The notes under the pieces are model-generated. The model did not search any database. It had not been told where the DNA came from and saw only the letters and a program-made list of their open reading frames with translations. Positions 1 to 8,984 of a DNA stretch of 64,000 nucleotides are shown piece by piece. Within the stretch, counting starts at the first letter, position 1; every line of letters starts with the position of its first letter. This DNA comes from Rhizobium sullae (GTDB taxonomy: Bacteria > Pseudomonadota > Alphaproteobacteria > Rhizobiales > Rhizobiaceae). A program made the translations under genes and the position numbers. The stretch lies in assembly GCF_025200715.1 (NCBI RefSeq), contig NZ_CP104143.1, positions 1-64,000 on the forward strand, in the 5' to 3' direction.

Positions 1-102
1 ATGCAAATGAATTCATTGACGACGGGTGCTCTTGAAAATGGGGATAAGGCACCGCAGGCGTTTAGCTCTATTTGCCCGGATGCGGCGGGGGAAAAAGGAG
101 AG

Positions 103-1554
103 ATGAAGCATGGCATACTTTTCGAACGTGTCGGTGCGCGTCTGAAGGCCCAGGTTGGTCCAGACGTTTATGCAAGCTGGTTCGCACGTCTGAAGCTGCA
201 TTCGGTTTCAAAGAGCGTCGTGCGTCTTTCGGTTCCCACCACATTTCTCAAGTCGTGGATCAACAACCGTTATCTCGATCTCATCACCGGCCTTTTCCAG
301 CAGGAAGATGCTGAGATCCTGAAGGTGGAAATTCTCGTCCGTACAGCAGCGCGTGCCGGCCTGAAGCCGGTGGATGAGGTGGCTATTCAAGAGCCGGCCT
401 CCCAGATGGCACCGATGCGTCGCCCTCTCGCTGCTCAGCCTGCAGGTCAAGTGGTTCAACAAGCCGTTTCGGCAGTTGCTGCAGCGCGTCCCGCGACGGC
501 TGGCCAGCCCCTCTTCGGCTCGCCGCTCGACTCGCGCTTCACCTTTGACACCTTTGTCGAAGGCAGTTCGAACCGCGTCGCGCTTGCGGCGGCAAAGACG
601 ATCGCGGAAGCAGGCCAGGGTGCTGTGCGCTTTAATCCGCTCTTCATTCATTCGAATGTCGGTCTCGGTAAGTCCCACCTTCTGCAGGCGATCGCCAACG
701 CAGCGGTGCAGAATCCGCGGGCGCTGCGTGTCGTTTACCTAACTGCTGAGTATTTCATGTGGCGTTTCGCGACGGCGATCCGGGACAACAATGCGCTCAC
801 GCTGAAGGACTCGCTCCGCAATATCGACCTTCTGATCATCGACGACATGCAGTTCCTGCAGGGCAAGATGATCCAACATGAGTTCTGCCATCTGCTGAAC
901 ATGCTGCTCGATAGCGCCAAGCAGGTGGTGGTTGCCGCCGACAGGGCGCCTTGGGAGCTTGAATCGCTCGACCCGCGGGTACGTTCCCGGCTGCAGGGCG
1001 GGGTGGCGATCGAACTCGATGCGCCGGACTACGAGATGCGCCTCGAGATTCTGAAGCGCCGCCTGGCTGCGGCCCGTCTGGAGGATCCGTCTTTGGAAAT
1101 CCCGGCCGAACTGCTCTCGCACGTTGCCCGCAGCGTGACGGCAAGCGGCCGCGAACTCGAAGGCGCCTTCAATCAGCTGATCTTCCGGCGCTCCTTCGAG
1201 CCGAACCTGTCGATCGAACGGGTGGATGAGCTACTTGCCCATCTGGTCGGTTCCGGCGAACCACGCCGTGTGCGCATCGAAGACATCCAGCGCATCGTCG
1301 CGCGCCACTACAATGTCTCGCGTCAGGAACTGGTTTCGAACCGCCGCACGCGCGTTATCGTCAAGCCACGGCAGATCGCCATGTATCTCGCGAAGACGTT
1401 GACGCCGCGCTCGTTCCCGGAAATCGGCCGCCGCTTCGGCGGACGCGATCATACGACCGTGCTGCACGCCGTTCGCAAGATCGAGGAACTGATTGCGGGA
1501 GACACCAAGCTTTCGCATGAGATCGAGCTTCTGAAGCGCCTGATCAACGAATAA
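103..1554 (+). CDS. dnaA: Chromosomal replication initiator protein DnaA
   Basis: DnaA binds DnaA boxes at the origin and melts DNA to start chromosome replication. The frame is open from base 1, but I place the start at ATG 103 because GAAAAAGGAGAG sits just upstream; this gives 483 residues beginning [10 protein letters not shown], a usual rhizobial length. Domain I is residues 1-85, followed by a Pro/Ala/Gln-rich linker to about 140. The AAA+ domain has a P-loop near residues 184-191 (SNVGLGKS, with Ser in place of the usual first Gly), Walker [10 protein letters not shown], and the C-terminal DNA-binding signature [18 protein letters not shown]. An intrinsic terminator follows at 1580. 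The 34 codons before ATG 103 could be a longer start, but they look unlike DnaA. Confidence 0.96.
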   Translation: MKHGILFERVGARLKAQVGPDVYASWFARLKLHSVSKSVVRLSVPTTFLKSWINNRYLDLITGLFQQEDAEILKVEILVRTAARAGLKPVDEVAIQEPASQMAPMRRPLAAQPAGQVVQQAVSAVAAARPATAGQPLFGSPLDSRFTFDTFVEGSSNRVALAAAKTIAEAGQGAVRFNPLFIHSNVGLGKSHLLQAIANAAVQNPRALRVVYLTAEYFMWRFATAIRDNNALTLKDSLRNIDLLIIDDMQFLQGKMIQHEFCHLLNMLLDSAKQVVVAADRAPWELESLDPRVRSRLQGGVAIELDAPDYEMRLEILKRRLAAARLEDPSLEIPAELLSHVARSVTASGRELEGAFNQLIFRRSFEPNLSIERVDELLAHLVGSGEPRRVRIEDIQRIVARHYNVSRQELVSNRRTRVIVKPRQIAMYLAKTLTPRSFPEIGRRFGGRDHTTVLHAVRKIEELIAGDTKLSHEIELLKRLINE

Positions 1555-1579
1555 TCGGCGATCCTCCACCTGAAATTTG

Positions 1580-1610
1580 CGGCCGGAAGCAATTCCGGCC
1601 GTTTTCTTTT
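1580..1610 (+). terminator. Intrinsic terminator after dnaA
   Basis: A perfect 9-bp stem (CGGCCGGAA / TTCCGGCCG) with loop GCAA is followed directly by TTTTCTTTT, 25 bases past the dnaA stop codon. This is a textbook rho-independent terminator and separates dnaA from the next gene. Confidence 0.9.
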
Positions 1611-1684
1611 ATGCGTTCTTTATTCTATACAGCCGCACACCACGAAATGAGCGCCGGAATTCGACGGCGCATGGGAGGGCAGAC

Positions 1685-2767
1685 ATGAGTTTCAAAAAGA
1701 TCGCCGTTCTCGGCCTTGGTAAGGTCGGACGGCTGGCCGCAACGCTTTTGCATGAGGGCGGCTTCGAAGTTAGGGGCGTCGATGCGCAATTGCCGCAGGC
1801 CGAAGTGCCGTTCACATGCCGTGCTGGCGATACTTCCAACTCGGCCTTCGTGACTGAGGTGCTTTCCGGCATGGAAGCCGTGCTCTCCTGTCTGCCCTAT
1901 CATCTCAATATCGAGCTTGCACGGGCCGCCCACGCGGCAGGCATCCATTACTTCGACCTGACAGAAGATGTTCCGACCACCAATTTCATCATCGAACTCG
2001 CAAAGACGTCGCGCGCCCTGATGGCTCCGCAATGCGGCCTGGCGCCAGGCTTCGTCGGCATCGTCGGTGCAAGCCTTGCTGATGGGTTCGATCGCTGCCG
2101 CTCGATCCGCATGCGTGTCGGTGCCCTGCCACAGAACCCGACGGGTTTGCTCGGCTATGCCTTCAACTGGTCGCCGGAAGGCGTCGTCAACGAATATCTG
2201 AACGATTGCGAAGTCATCGAAGGCGGCATGCGCAAGCTCGTCTCGCCGATGGAATGGCATGAAACGGTCTATGTCGAGGGCGTCAAGCTCGAAGCCTTCA
2301 CCACGTCGGGCGGTCTCGGCACGATGTGCGATACGCTGCACGGCAAGGTCGACAATCTCGACTACAAGACGATGCGCTATCCGGGCCATATGGACCTGAT
2401 GAATTTCTTCTTCCATGAGCTGCTGATGCGGGACCAGCGAAAGCTAGCCGGCGAAATCCTGACCAATGCTAAGCCGCCGGTCGAGGACGATGTGGTCTAT
2501 GTCCATGTTGCTGCCGAAGGCACGGAGGCAGGAAGCCTCCGCCGCAAGGAGTTCGTGCGGGCCTATTATCCGATCGAGATCGCCGGCGCGCGCCGCACGG
2601 CGATTGCCTGGACGACGTCGGCTTCCGTCGTCGCCGTCATCGAAATGGTCCGCGACGGCCTGCTGCCGGCAACGGGCTTCCTGCATCAGGAGCACATCCC
2701 GCTCGACATGTTCCTGCAGACGCCAACCGGAAGCCTGTTCAAGGCCAGCGCTGCAAGCCACGGTTAG
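1685..2767 (+). CDS. Saccharopine dehydrogenase-like NAD(P)-binding oxidoreductase
   Basis: A 360-residue protein of the saccharopine dehydrogenase NADP-binding family. The N-terminus KIAVLGLGKVGRLAATLL is a Rossmann nucleotide-binding motif (GxGxVG), and the rest matches the family's C-terminal substrate domain in general character. Such enzymes act in lysine or polyamine metabolism in the cytoplasm; the actual substrate cannot be told from sequence. The start is ATG 1685, supported by GGGAGGG upstream. The frame is open further upstream, but that extension runs through the dnaA terminator. The gene ends convergently with the binding-protein gene on the other strand; the two stop codons overlap by 4 bases. 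Confidence 0.85.
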   Translation: MSFKKIAVLGLGKVGRLAATLLHEGGFEVRGVDAQLPQAEVPFTCRAGDTSNSAFVTEVLSGMEAVLSCLPYHLNIELARAAHAAGIHYFDLTEDVPTTNFIIELAKTSRALMAPQCGLAPGFVGIVGASLADGFDRCRSIRMRVGALPQNPTGLLGYAFNWSPEGVVNEYLNDCEVIEGGMRKLVSPMEWHETVYVEGVKLEAFTTSGGLGTMCDTLHGKVDNLDYKTMRYPGHMDLMNFFFHELLMRDQRKLAGEILTNAKPPVEDDVVYVHVAAEGTEAGSLRRKEFVRAYYPIEIAGARRTAIAWTTSASVVAVIEMVRDGLLPATGFLHQEHIPLDMFLQTPTGSLFKASAASHG

Positions 2768-3897
2768 GCCTTCAGGCTCGTCCAATAGGCGCCTTCGATA
2801 GGCACGGCCGCAAAGCGATCGTTGAGCTCGGCAAGACTGCTTGCCGGGTCGACATCGCCAAAGAGGTCCGGCCGGACCCAGGTCGCCACCGCTTCGGCTG
2901 CCAGAATGTTCAGCGGCACGGCGTTGAAGAAATTCCATAGGCCGTGGACCCTGCCTTCCCGCACCGCCTTCAGCGGCGCAAGATTCGGCATCTTCACCGT
3001 TTCCCCAAGCGAGCGGCGCGCTTCCGACGGATCAACGCCGGGACCGACGGAAAAAGCCGTGTAGGTTCCGCCGGGCGATCCGGTAGCAATGTAGACATCC
3101 GGATCGGCTGCGAGGATATATTCCGCGGTCACTGGTCCGCCCTGTGGCGGCAGGTTCTTGTCGGCGGCGTTGCGGCCACCTGCCAGCACTATCAGTTCTC
3201 CGAGCCCGGTGCGGCCGATCGCCCAGCTTCCGCGGACATCGCTCGGATAGGCATCCATCAACACCAGAGGGCCGCCGCTATCTGTCGTACTCGCCGTCTT
3301 AGCTTTGATGCGCGCCAGCCGCGTCTCGAAGAACCTCGCAAAATCCTCGGCCTGCTGATCACGCTCGAAGATCCGGCCGAGAAGGCGCATGTCGCGCGGC
3401 GTGGTTCTCAGCGGGTCGCGACTGAAATCAACGACGACGACCGGGACCCCAACCGATTCGAGGTATTGCATCGCGCGCCGGCCGAGTTCGCTGTCAGCCT
3501 GCCACATGCCCATCATCGCGAGATCGGCATTGAGCGACAGCGCCGTCTCGAACGACAGGCCATCCGCCTGCCCGTTGCCAACGTAAGGCACGGTCTCGAT
3601 TGCTGGAAATTTCTTCCGGAACGCCTCATAGATGAAGGGATTGTCACCTTTCATGTCGTTCGCCCAGCCGGCGAGCAAGCTGACGGGATCAGGATGGATC
3701 AGCGACAGGGCGATAAGGTTGAATCCCGTCCCAAGGATCACGGCTTCCGGTCTCTTTTGAATGATCACCGTCCGCCCTATGGCGTCAGTCACCGTTAGCG
3801 GCCAGCGGGACTGTGCCCTGGCAAGATAGGGAGCGCCGGCAACGGCTGAAGCCGCCGCAGCGAGAAAGCCGCGCCGCGTCATGGAAGATCGCGTCAT
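2764..3897 (-). CDS. Tat-exported iron-siderophore ABC transporter substrate-binding protein
   Basis: A 377-residue periplasmic binding protein of the FecB/FhuD/BtuF fold. The N-terminus has a twin-arginine signal (T-R8-R9-G-F-L followed by an Ala-rich stretch to ARAQ), so export is probably through Tat. The mature part starts with the usual LTVTDAIGRTV strand and ends in an ADPDVYIATG lobe. It is the last gene of a three-gene run with the receptor and FhuF, overlapping fhuF by 4 bases. No ABC permease or ATPase is encoded beside it, so it must use a transporter made elsewhere or act in another way. The ligand is unknown; a hydroxamate siderophore is a guess from the FhuF neighbour. Confidence 0.85.
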   Translation of the reverse strand: MTRSSMTRRGFLAAAASAVAGAPYLARAQSRWPLTVTDAIGRTVIIQKRPEAVILGTGFNLIALSLIHPDPVSLLAGWANDMKGDNPFIYEAFRKKFPAIETVPYVGNGQADGLSFETALSLNADLAMMGMWQADSELGRRAMQYLESVGVPVVVVDFSRDPLRTTPRDMRLLGRIFERDQQAEDFARFFETRLARIKAKTASTTDSGGPLVLMDAYPSDVRGSWAIGRTGLGELIVLAGGRNAADKNLPPQGGPVTAEYILAADPDVYIATGSPGGTYTAFSVGPGVDPSEARRSLGETVKMPNLAPLKAVREGRVHGLWNFFNAVPLNILAAEAVATWVRPDLFGDVDPASSLAELNDRFAAVPIEGAYWTSLKA

Positions 3898-4649
3898 TGC
3901 GGGTTCCTCTGGCTTGGCAATGCGCAGAGCTTGCCGCAGCTTGGAATTCCAGGAAGCATGTATCGAAGGCAGCAGACCTTTCGGCGTGCGACCTGCTCAC
4001 CTTCTTCATCCAGATAGCTCACGCAGCCGCAAAACGGATTTACGCCCCCATCCGGCAGACATCCGCGCAGGAAGAGTGGAAGGTCGGGGCCGCCTGAGGG
4101 CTCTTCTCCCGTGAGCCGCAATGCGTAATCGATATAGACGGCAGCGTTGTTCCAGCAGAGCTTTGCCGAGATGCCGCAGGCCTTCAACCGCATGACGGCC
4201 TCGCCGAGATGGGTTTCAAGCAGGGGACCCACGGTCGCGAAACTCTCGGTCTCGATCTCGCTTTCGATCGTACCGGCATGCGGAACGCCGAAGGCGCGCG
4301 GCAGGCCAGCATCGTCCAGTGCGATCGTCATCTCCTCGAAGGCGACGGGAAGGGCCTGCGCGGCCAAGCGCCGAGCAAGCAGGTAGGGAATCGAGAGCCC
4401 GGAGAAGTAATAGAGCGACCACATGGAAACGATGGCGCGCCGGTCGCTGCCGCCGCAAACCTCCGCATAGCGATCGATCGCCCGCTGAAAGCCGCCGTCC
4501 CGGAAAAAGGCCGGCAGTGGCACACCGCCGGCAAGGTCCTCGCTTAGCATCATCTTGTCCCGGCACCAGGAATGCTCGCCGGAAAAGGCAGGCGACAGGT
4601 CACGCGGCCTGTCTTGCATGTTCATGTCCTGACGCGATGCGCTTGCCAT
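3894..4649 (-). CDS. fhuF: FhuF-like siderophore-iron reductase
   Basis: A 251-residue protein matching the FhuF family, which carries a [2Fe-2S] cluster and reduces ferric siderophores at the inner face of the membrane to release iron. The cluster cysteines are at the C-terminus: C226, C227, C238 and C242 (CC-x10-C-x3-C), where E. coli FhuF is known to have CC-x10-C-x2-C. A further CGC lies about 20 residues upstream. The gene is second in the receptor-fhuF-binding protein run, 4 bases after the receptor stop and overlapping the next gene by 4 bases. The start MASASRQDMNMQ could instead be at one of the two following Met codons. Confidence 0.85.
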   Translation of the reverse strand: MASASRQDMNMQDRPRDLSPAFSGEHSWCRDKMMLSEDLAGGVPLPAFFRDGGFQRAIDRYAEVCGGSDRRAIVSMWSLYYFSGLSIPYLLARRLAAQALPVAFEEMTIALDDAGLPRAFGVPHAGTIESEIETESFATVGPLLETHLGEAVMRLKACGISAKLCWNNAAVYIDYALRLTGEEPSGGPDLPLFLRGCLPDGGVNPFCGCVSYLDEEGEQVARRKVCCLRYMLPGIPSCGKLCALPSQRNPQ

Positions 4650-4653
4650 CGGG

Positions 4654-6843
4654 CTACCATGTGTAGCGCAGGCTGCCGATCACGGCGCGGCCTTGGTCGC
4701 GGTAGCAAAAGCCCGCTGAGCAGACGGGCTCGCGGCGGTCGAAGAGATTGGTAGCATTAACCTGGAGGCTCAACCCTTCATATTTCGTGTCGAGCGCTGC
4801 GAAATCGTAGCTGATCGCGGCATCGAAGAGCACACGGGAGCCATTCTGCGCCGTATTGCGGTCGCTTGTGTAGCTCTTGCCGAGGTAACGAGCGCCGACC
4901 CCGATGCCGAGGCCGTAGACAGGGCTGCTCTCTTGAAACGTGTAGTTCGCCCAAAGCGAGGCCATGTGCTTCGGCACCGATGAGACATAATTGCCGACCG
5001 TACCCGTCGCGCCCTCCTGGATTTTGGCTTGCGTGTAGGTGTAGGAGGCGACCAGCGACAGACCGTTGTCGAGGCTTGTATTCGCCTCCAGCTCCAAGCC
5101 GCGCGAACGGATCTGGCCGCGCTGCACCTGGATGTTGGCCGGACCCGTCGGCAGGTTGACGACCTCGTAGTAGAGGCTGTTCTTCTGGTCGATGTTAAAT
5201 AGCGCGGCGGTGATCAGCGTATTGCTGTTCGGCAGCAGATATTTGACGCCGATCTCTTCCTGTTCGCTCAAGGTCGGCTTGAAGGGCTGGCCCGTCTCCT
5301 GGTTGATGCCGGCATTCGGCGAGAAGGCGGTCGAATAGCTGATATAGGGCGCAAGGCCGAAATCGGTCTCGTAGCTCAGGCCGACGCGTCCGGAGAACTC
5401 GTTGTCCTTTTGCGAGATCGTATCGGTGGTGTCGGCGAGGAGATTCGTATTGTCGGTGTCGGTCCACACCCAGTCGTAGCGCCCCCCGACTGTCAGTGTC
5501 CAGGCGTGGTAGCGGATCTGGTCCTGCACGTATGTGCCGACCTGCCATTGGTCCTGGACGGTGCGCGTCTGGTAATCGATATGCGGAACCGGGGCGCCTG
5601 CGTCCGGATTGTTGGTGTCAAGCGGCGGAGAGACGCCGCGGCCGTCGAGCGAGCGCCACTGCAGCCGAGTGAAATCAAGCCCCGTCAGCAACGTGTGGTC
5701 GAGTTCGCCGGTATCGAACTCGGCCTCGATTTGGTTGTCGACCGTAAAGACGTTCAGCCGCTCGTCAAAGGTGCCGGCGCTGCGGTCGATGAGTGAGGGA
5801 TCAACTGCATTGGGGGCGTAAGCAAAAGCCCAGTCGGCATCGATATTGAGCGTCGAGAAGCGAGCGTTTTGGCGAAATACGAAAGTATCGTTCAGCCGGT
5901 GCTCGAATTCATAGCCGATGCGTCCCTGATTCTGGATCGAATCGTTGAAAGCCGGATTGCCTGCAAAATAGTCCGTCACTTCGCCGGTGAGCGGGTCGTT
6001 GTAGTAGGCCGCGGTGCCGCCTGTCTTTGTCCGGGAATATTCGCCGAGAATGGTGAGTTTCGTGTCCTCGTCTGGCTTCCACATGAAAGCAGGAGCGATG
6101 TAGATGCGATCATCCGGAACGCTGATCTGTTCCGTGTCGGCGTCACGGTAGAGACCCGTAACGCGATAGTAGAAGGGATCCTGGTCGTTGACCGGGCCGG
6201 AGAAGTCGAATTGACCTTGATAGCGCTGCTCGGTGCCGTACTGGAGCTGAAGCTCATGGTAGGGGTCTTCCGTTGGGCGTTTGGTGATGAGGTTAAAGAG
6301 GCCGCCAGCGCCGGAAGAACCGTAGAGTGCTGAAGATGGGCCCCGCAGGATCGAGACACCCTCAAGGCCGTACGGTTCGGTCTTGAAGAGCGAGGAACCG
6401 GCACCTGGCTGGCGCAGGTTGTCGCGGAAGACGCCGGAATAGGTGACATCGAAGCCGCGCACCGTGAAGCTGTCGAAACGTGGATCGAAGCCATAGGCGC
6501 CGACGCGCGTACCTGGCGTATAGGCGAGCGTGTCGAGCAGCGTCTGCGGGTTGCGGTCCTTGAGCTGCTGTTCCGTCACGGACGAGATCGACTGCGGCGT
6601 CTCGATGAACGGTGTGTCTGTTTTCGCGCCGGTCGCGCTGCTCTTGCCGACATAGCCGTCCGCCTGAATCACGCCGCCGCTGCCGCCATTGACGACAATG
6701 TCCTGCAGCACTGTGGCACCATCATCCTGCGGGCCGTCTGCAGTAGCATCCTGTGCGGCGGCCGGCAGAAGAAGATGGGCGATCACGGCGCCCGTCAATG
6801 CGGATGCGTGCAGCGATTTCATGGCAAAAACGTGTATTTTCAT
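4654..6843 (-). CDS. TonB-dependent siderophore receptor (FhuA/FoxA type)
   Basis: A 729-residue outer-membrane receptor for ferric-siderophore uptake. It has a signal peptide (hydrophobic stretch ending AAAQ near residue 31), a TonB-box-like VLQDIVVNG, a plug domain (TPQSISSVTEQQLKDRNPQT, then FTVRGFDV and RGPSSALYG), and a 22-strand-type barrel ending with an aromatic residue (SLRYTW). There is no N-terminal STN signalling domain, so control by a surface-signalling sigma factor is unlikely. The start at M1 could be the second Met eight codons later, since MKSLHASALTG makes a better signal peptide. A candidate RirA operator lies 40 bases upstream. It heads the iron operon. Confidence 0.92.
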   Translation of the reverse strand: MKIHVFAMKSLHASALTGAVIAHLLLPAAAQDATADGPQDDGATVLQDIVVNGGSGGVIQADGYVGKSSATGAKTDTPFIETPQSISSVTEQQLKDRNPQTLLDTLAYTPGTRVGAYGFDPRFDSFTVRGFDVTYSGVFRDNLRQPGAGSSLFKTEPYGLEGVSILRGPSSALYGSSGAGGLFNLITKRPTEDPYHELQLQYGTEQRYQGQFDFSGPVNDQDPFYYRVTGLYRDADTEQISVPDDRIYIAPAFMWKPDEDTKLTILGEYSRTKTGGTAAYYNDPLTGEVTDYFAGNPAFNDSIQNQGRIGYEFEHRLNDTFVFRQNARFSTLNIDADWAFAYAPNAVDPSLIDRSAGTFDERLNVFTVDNQIEAEFDTGELDHTLLTGLDFTRLQWRSLDGRGVSPPLDTNNPDAGAPVPHIDYQTRTVQDQWQVGTYVQDQIRYHAWTLTVGGRYDWVWTDTDNTNLLADTTDTISQKDNEFSGRVGLSYETDFGLAPYISYSTAFSPNAGINQETGQPFKPTLSEQEEIGVKYLLPNSNTLITAALFNIDQKNSLYYEVVNLPTGPANIQVQRGQIRSRGLELEANTSLDNGLSLVASYTYTQAKIQEGATGTVGNYVSSVPKHMASLWANYTFQESSPVYGLGIGVGARYLGKSYTSDRNTAQNGSRVLFDAAISYDFAALDTKYEGLSLQVNATNLFDRREPVCSAGFCYRDQGRAVIGSLRYTW

Positions 6844-6882
6844 CAGTTTACGACTCTCGGCAGTTCATTTTAAATGATTTCA

Positions 6883-6897
6883 TGAGTGTAATAGTCA
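6883..6897 (-). promoter_or_regulatory. Candidate iron-responsive operator (RirA box)
   Basis: The sequence TGA-GTGTAATAG-TCA matches the TGA-N9-TCA core of the rhizobial iron-responsive operator bound by the Rrf2-type regulator RirA. It lies in AT-rich DNA 40 bases upstream of the TonB receptor start codon, where a repressor would block the promoter. The placement before an iron-uptake operon makes the match meaningful, though a six-base core alone is weak. Confidence 0.6.
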
Positions 6898-6970
6898 ACA
6901 AAAAGCCGGATGAAAACCTTTTATGAGTAAAATTATCCACTTTTTAGAAGGAAGACGACGGCAGCAGTAG

Positions 6971-7855
6971 TTAGCTCTTCGCTTCCGAAAGCAGCCAGCG
7001 CCGGAAGGTCGCAACGGCCGGGCGTTCGAGCGCAGCGCCCGGATAGACGAGATGGAAGGCGAGGCGGCTCGCAACGCCAAGCGGGAAGGGCGCGACGACG
7101 GCGCCTTCGGCGAGCTCCTTCTCCAAGAACGAGCGCCGCATCAATGCAAAACCGAGACCGGCCTTCATGGCTTCGTAGGCGCCATTGCCATGCATGAAGA
7201 TCGGGCCGCGCGAGGCGTCCACCTTCGTCGCGCCTGCTGCCTCGAGCCAGAGCTTCCAGTCGTGCCGGTAGACATCATGGATCAACTGGAAGCCGGCAAG
7301 CGTGTCTGGCGAGGGGTGGTCTCCAAGCTCTGCCGCCAGCCGTGGGATGCAGACTGGCACCAGTTCGTCATCCACCAGCCGCTCGCTGACCAGTCCGTCA
7401 TAGCCGCCTAGTCCGTGCCGGACGGCCAGATCGATGCCGTCGCGCTGAAAATCGAGCACACGATGCGAGGCGCTGATGCGCACGTCGATTTCCGGATGAG
7501 TCTCTTCGAAACGTCCAAGCCGCGGCACCAGCCAATAGGTCGCGAAGCCTGCCGTGCAGGTGACGTTCAGCACGGAGCCGCGTGCCCGCGCCGTAAGCGC
7601 CGCGGTCGCCTCCCGCATCATCCGAAAGGCGGTCTGCAGTGTGGCGAAGTACTCCGCGCCTTCGACGGTGAGGGCGAGCGCCCGCGATTTCCGGTCAAAA
7701 AGCCGTACGCCGAGTGCAGCCTCCAGATCGCGGATCTGCAGGCTGACGGCGCCAGGCGTCACGTGCAACTCCTTCGCCGCCAGCGTCATGCTGAGATGCC
7801 GCGCCGCAGCTTCGAAAGCTCGCAGGGCCGAAAGAGATGGCAGAAACTCGCTCAT
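6971..7855 (-). CDS. LysR-family transcriptional regulator (GcvA-like)
   Basis: A 294-residue LysR-type regulator. Residues 6-65 form the winged helix-turn-helix (LSALRAFEAAARHLSMTLAAKELHVTPGAVS in two parts), and the rest is the periplasmic-binding-like effector domain. The wording PSLSALRAFEAAARHLS is typical of the GcvA/AmpR-like branch. It is divergent from an EamA exporter gene, with a 211-base gap between start codons. LysR proteins often control the divergent neighbour, so control of that exporter is likely but inferred. The effector is unknown. Confidence 0.9.
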   Translation of the reverse strand: MSEFLPSLSALRAFEAAARHLSMTLAAKELHVTPGAVSLQIRDLEAALGVRLFDRKSRALALTVEGAEYFATLQTAFRMMREATAALTARARGSVLNVTCTAGFATYWLVPRLGRFEETHPEIDVRISASHRVLDFQRDGIDLAVRHGLGGYDGLVSERLVDDELVPVCIPRLAAELGDHPSPDTLAGFQLIHDVYRHDWKLWLEAAGATKVDASRGPIFMHGNGAYEAMKAGLGFALMRRSFLEKELAEGAVVAPFPLGVASRLAFHLVYPGAALERPAVATFRRWLLSEAKS

Positions 7856-8066
7856 GATTTAGCTCAGCTAAAGTGTACATCGAAAAAGACTCGTTTGTCG
7901 AAGTAGAATTATAGAAATAATATCAAGAGTGAAAGCGATCTGAAAACAGAATCACGAAGCGATAGTCGTCGAGCATAAATCGCAGCTGGCAGAGACTGGC
8001 GCGCAAGAAACGGGTGGCGAGAGGCGCCGCCGTGTCGTAAGCCCGCAAACAATGAAGGAGACAGAG

Positions 8067-8981
8067 ATGCAGAAACAGATGGGCCTAGCCGAATGGGGAA
8101 TGCTCTTGGTCCTCTCCCTCCTTTGGGGCGGCTCCTTCCTCTTCAACGGCATTCTGGTGGAGGCGCTGCCGCCGTTTACGATCGTAACAGGCCGCGTGCT
8201 GCTGGCTGCGGTCGCGCTCAATGTGATCGTGCGGCTCATGGGTCATACAATGCCGCGTGACGGCAAGAGCTGGGTCGCTTTCTTCGGCATGGGCGTGCTG
8301 AACAATATGATCCCCTTTTGCCTCATCGTCTGGGGCCAGACCCATATTGCAAGCGGCTTGGCATCGATCTTGAATGCCACGACGCCGCTCTTCACGGTCG
8401 TTGTCGCCCATATCCTGACTGTCGACGAAAAGATGACCGGCAATCGCCTGATCGGCGTGCTTATCGGCTTTGCCGGCGTGGCCTATATGATCGGTTTCGA
8501 TGTGCTTCACGATATCGGCGCGAATGTACTGGCGCAGCTCGCGGTTCTTGGTGCTGCTGTCTCCTATTCTTTCGCCGGTATATGGGGACGCCGCTTCCGG
8601 GCTATGGGCCTGCCGCCGCTGCTGCCTGCAGCGGGCCAGGTCACGGCATCCACCATCCTGATGCTGCCGATCGCGCTGATTGCCGACCGGCCTTGGACAT
8701 TGCCTGTTCCCGACATCGAAATTTGGCTGGCGCTCTTTGGTCTGGCGCTGCTTTCAACGGCGATCGCCTATCTGCTTTTCTTCCGTATTCTCGCAACAGC
8801 GGGCGCGACGAACCTGGCGCTGGTGACCTTCCTGATTCCCGTTAGCGCCATTCTGTTGGGGACGATCATCCTCGGCGAGCAGCTGCAGGCAAAACATCTG
8901 ATAGGCATGGCGACGATCGCGGTCGGTCTAGCGGCGATCGACGGGCGGCTGATGTCGCTAGGAAAAAGGCGGGCAGCCTGA
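8067..8981 (+). CDS. EamA/DMT-superfamily transporter
   Basis: A 304-residue integral membrane protein with about ten hydrophobic helices arranged as two EamA repeats (repeat 1 begins MLLVLSLLWGGSFLFNGILV; repeat 2 covers the second half, with a glycine-rich helix near the C-terminus). The family exports metabolites such as amino acids. I chose ATG 8067 because AAGGAG lies 7 bases before it; an in-frame ATG at 8052 overlaps that ribosome-binding site. It diverges from the LysR gene. The exported substrate is not known. Confidence 0.88.
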   Translation: MQKQMGLAEWGMLLVLSLLWGGSFLFNGILVEALPPFTIVTGRVLLAAVALNVIVRLMGHTMPRDGKSWVAFFGMGVLNNMIPFCLIVWGQTHIASGLASILNATTPLFTVVVAHILTVDEKMTGNRLIGVLIGFAGVAYMIGFDVLHDIGANVLAQLAVLGAAVSYSFAGIWGRRFRAMGLPPLLPAAGQVTASTILMLPIALIADRPWTLPVPDIEIWLALFGLALLSTAIAYLLFFRILATAGATNLALVTFLIPVSAILLGTIILGEQLQAKHLIGMATIAVGLAAIDGRLMSLGKRRAA

Positions 8982-8984
8982 GGC

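Noticed and set aside
1..102. Replication origin next to dnaA
   Set aside because: No cluster of DnaA boxes is visible within the window, and rhizobial origins are known near hemE and parAB, not at dnaA.
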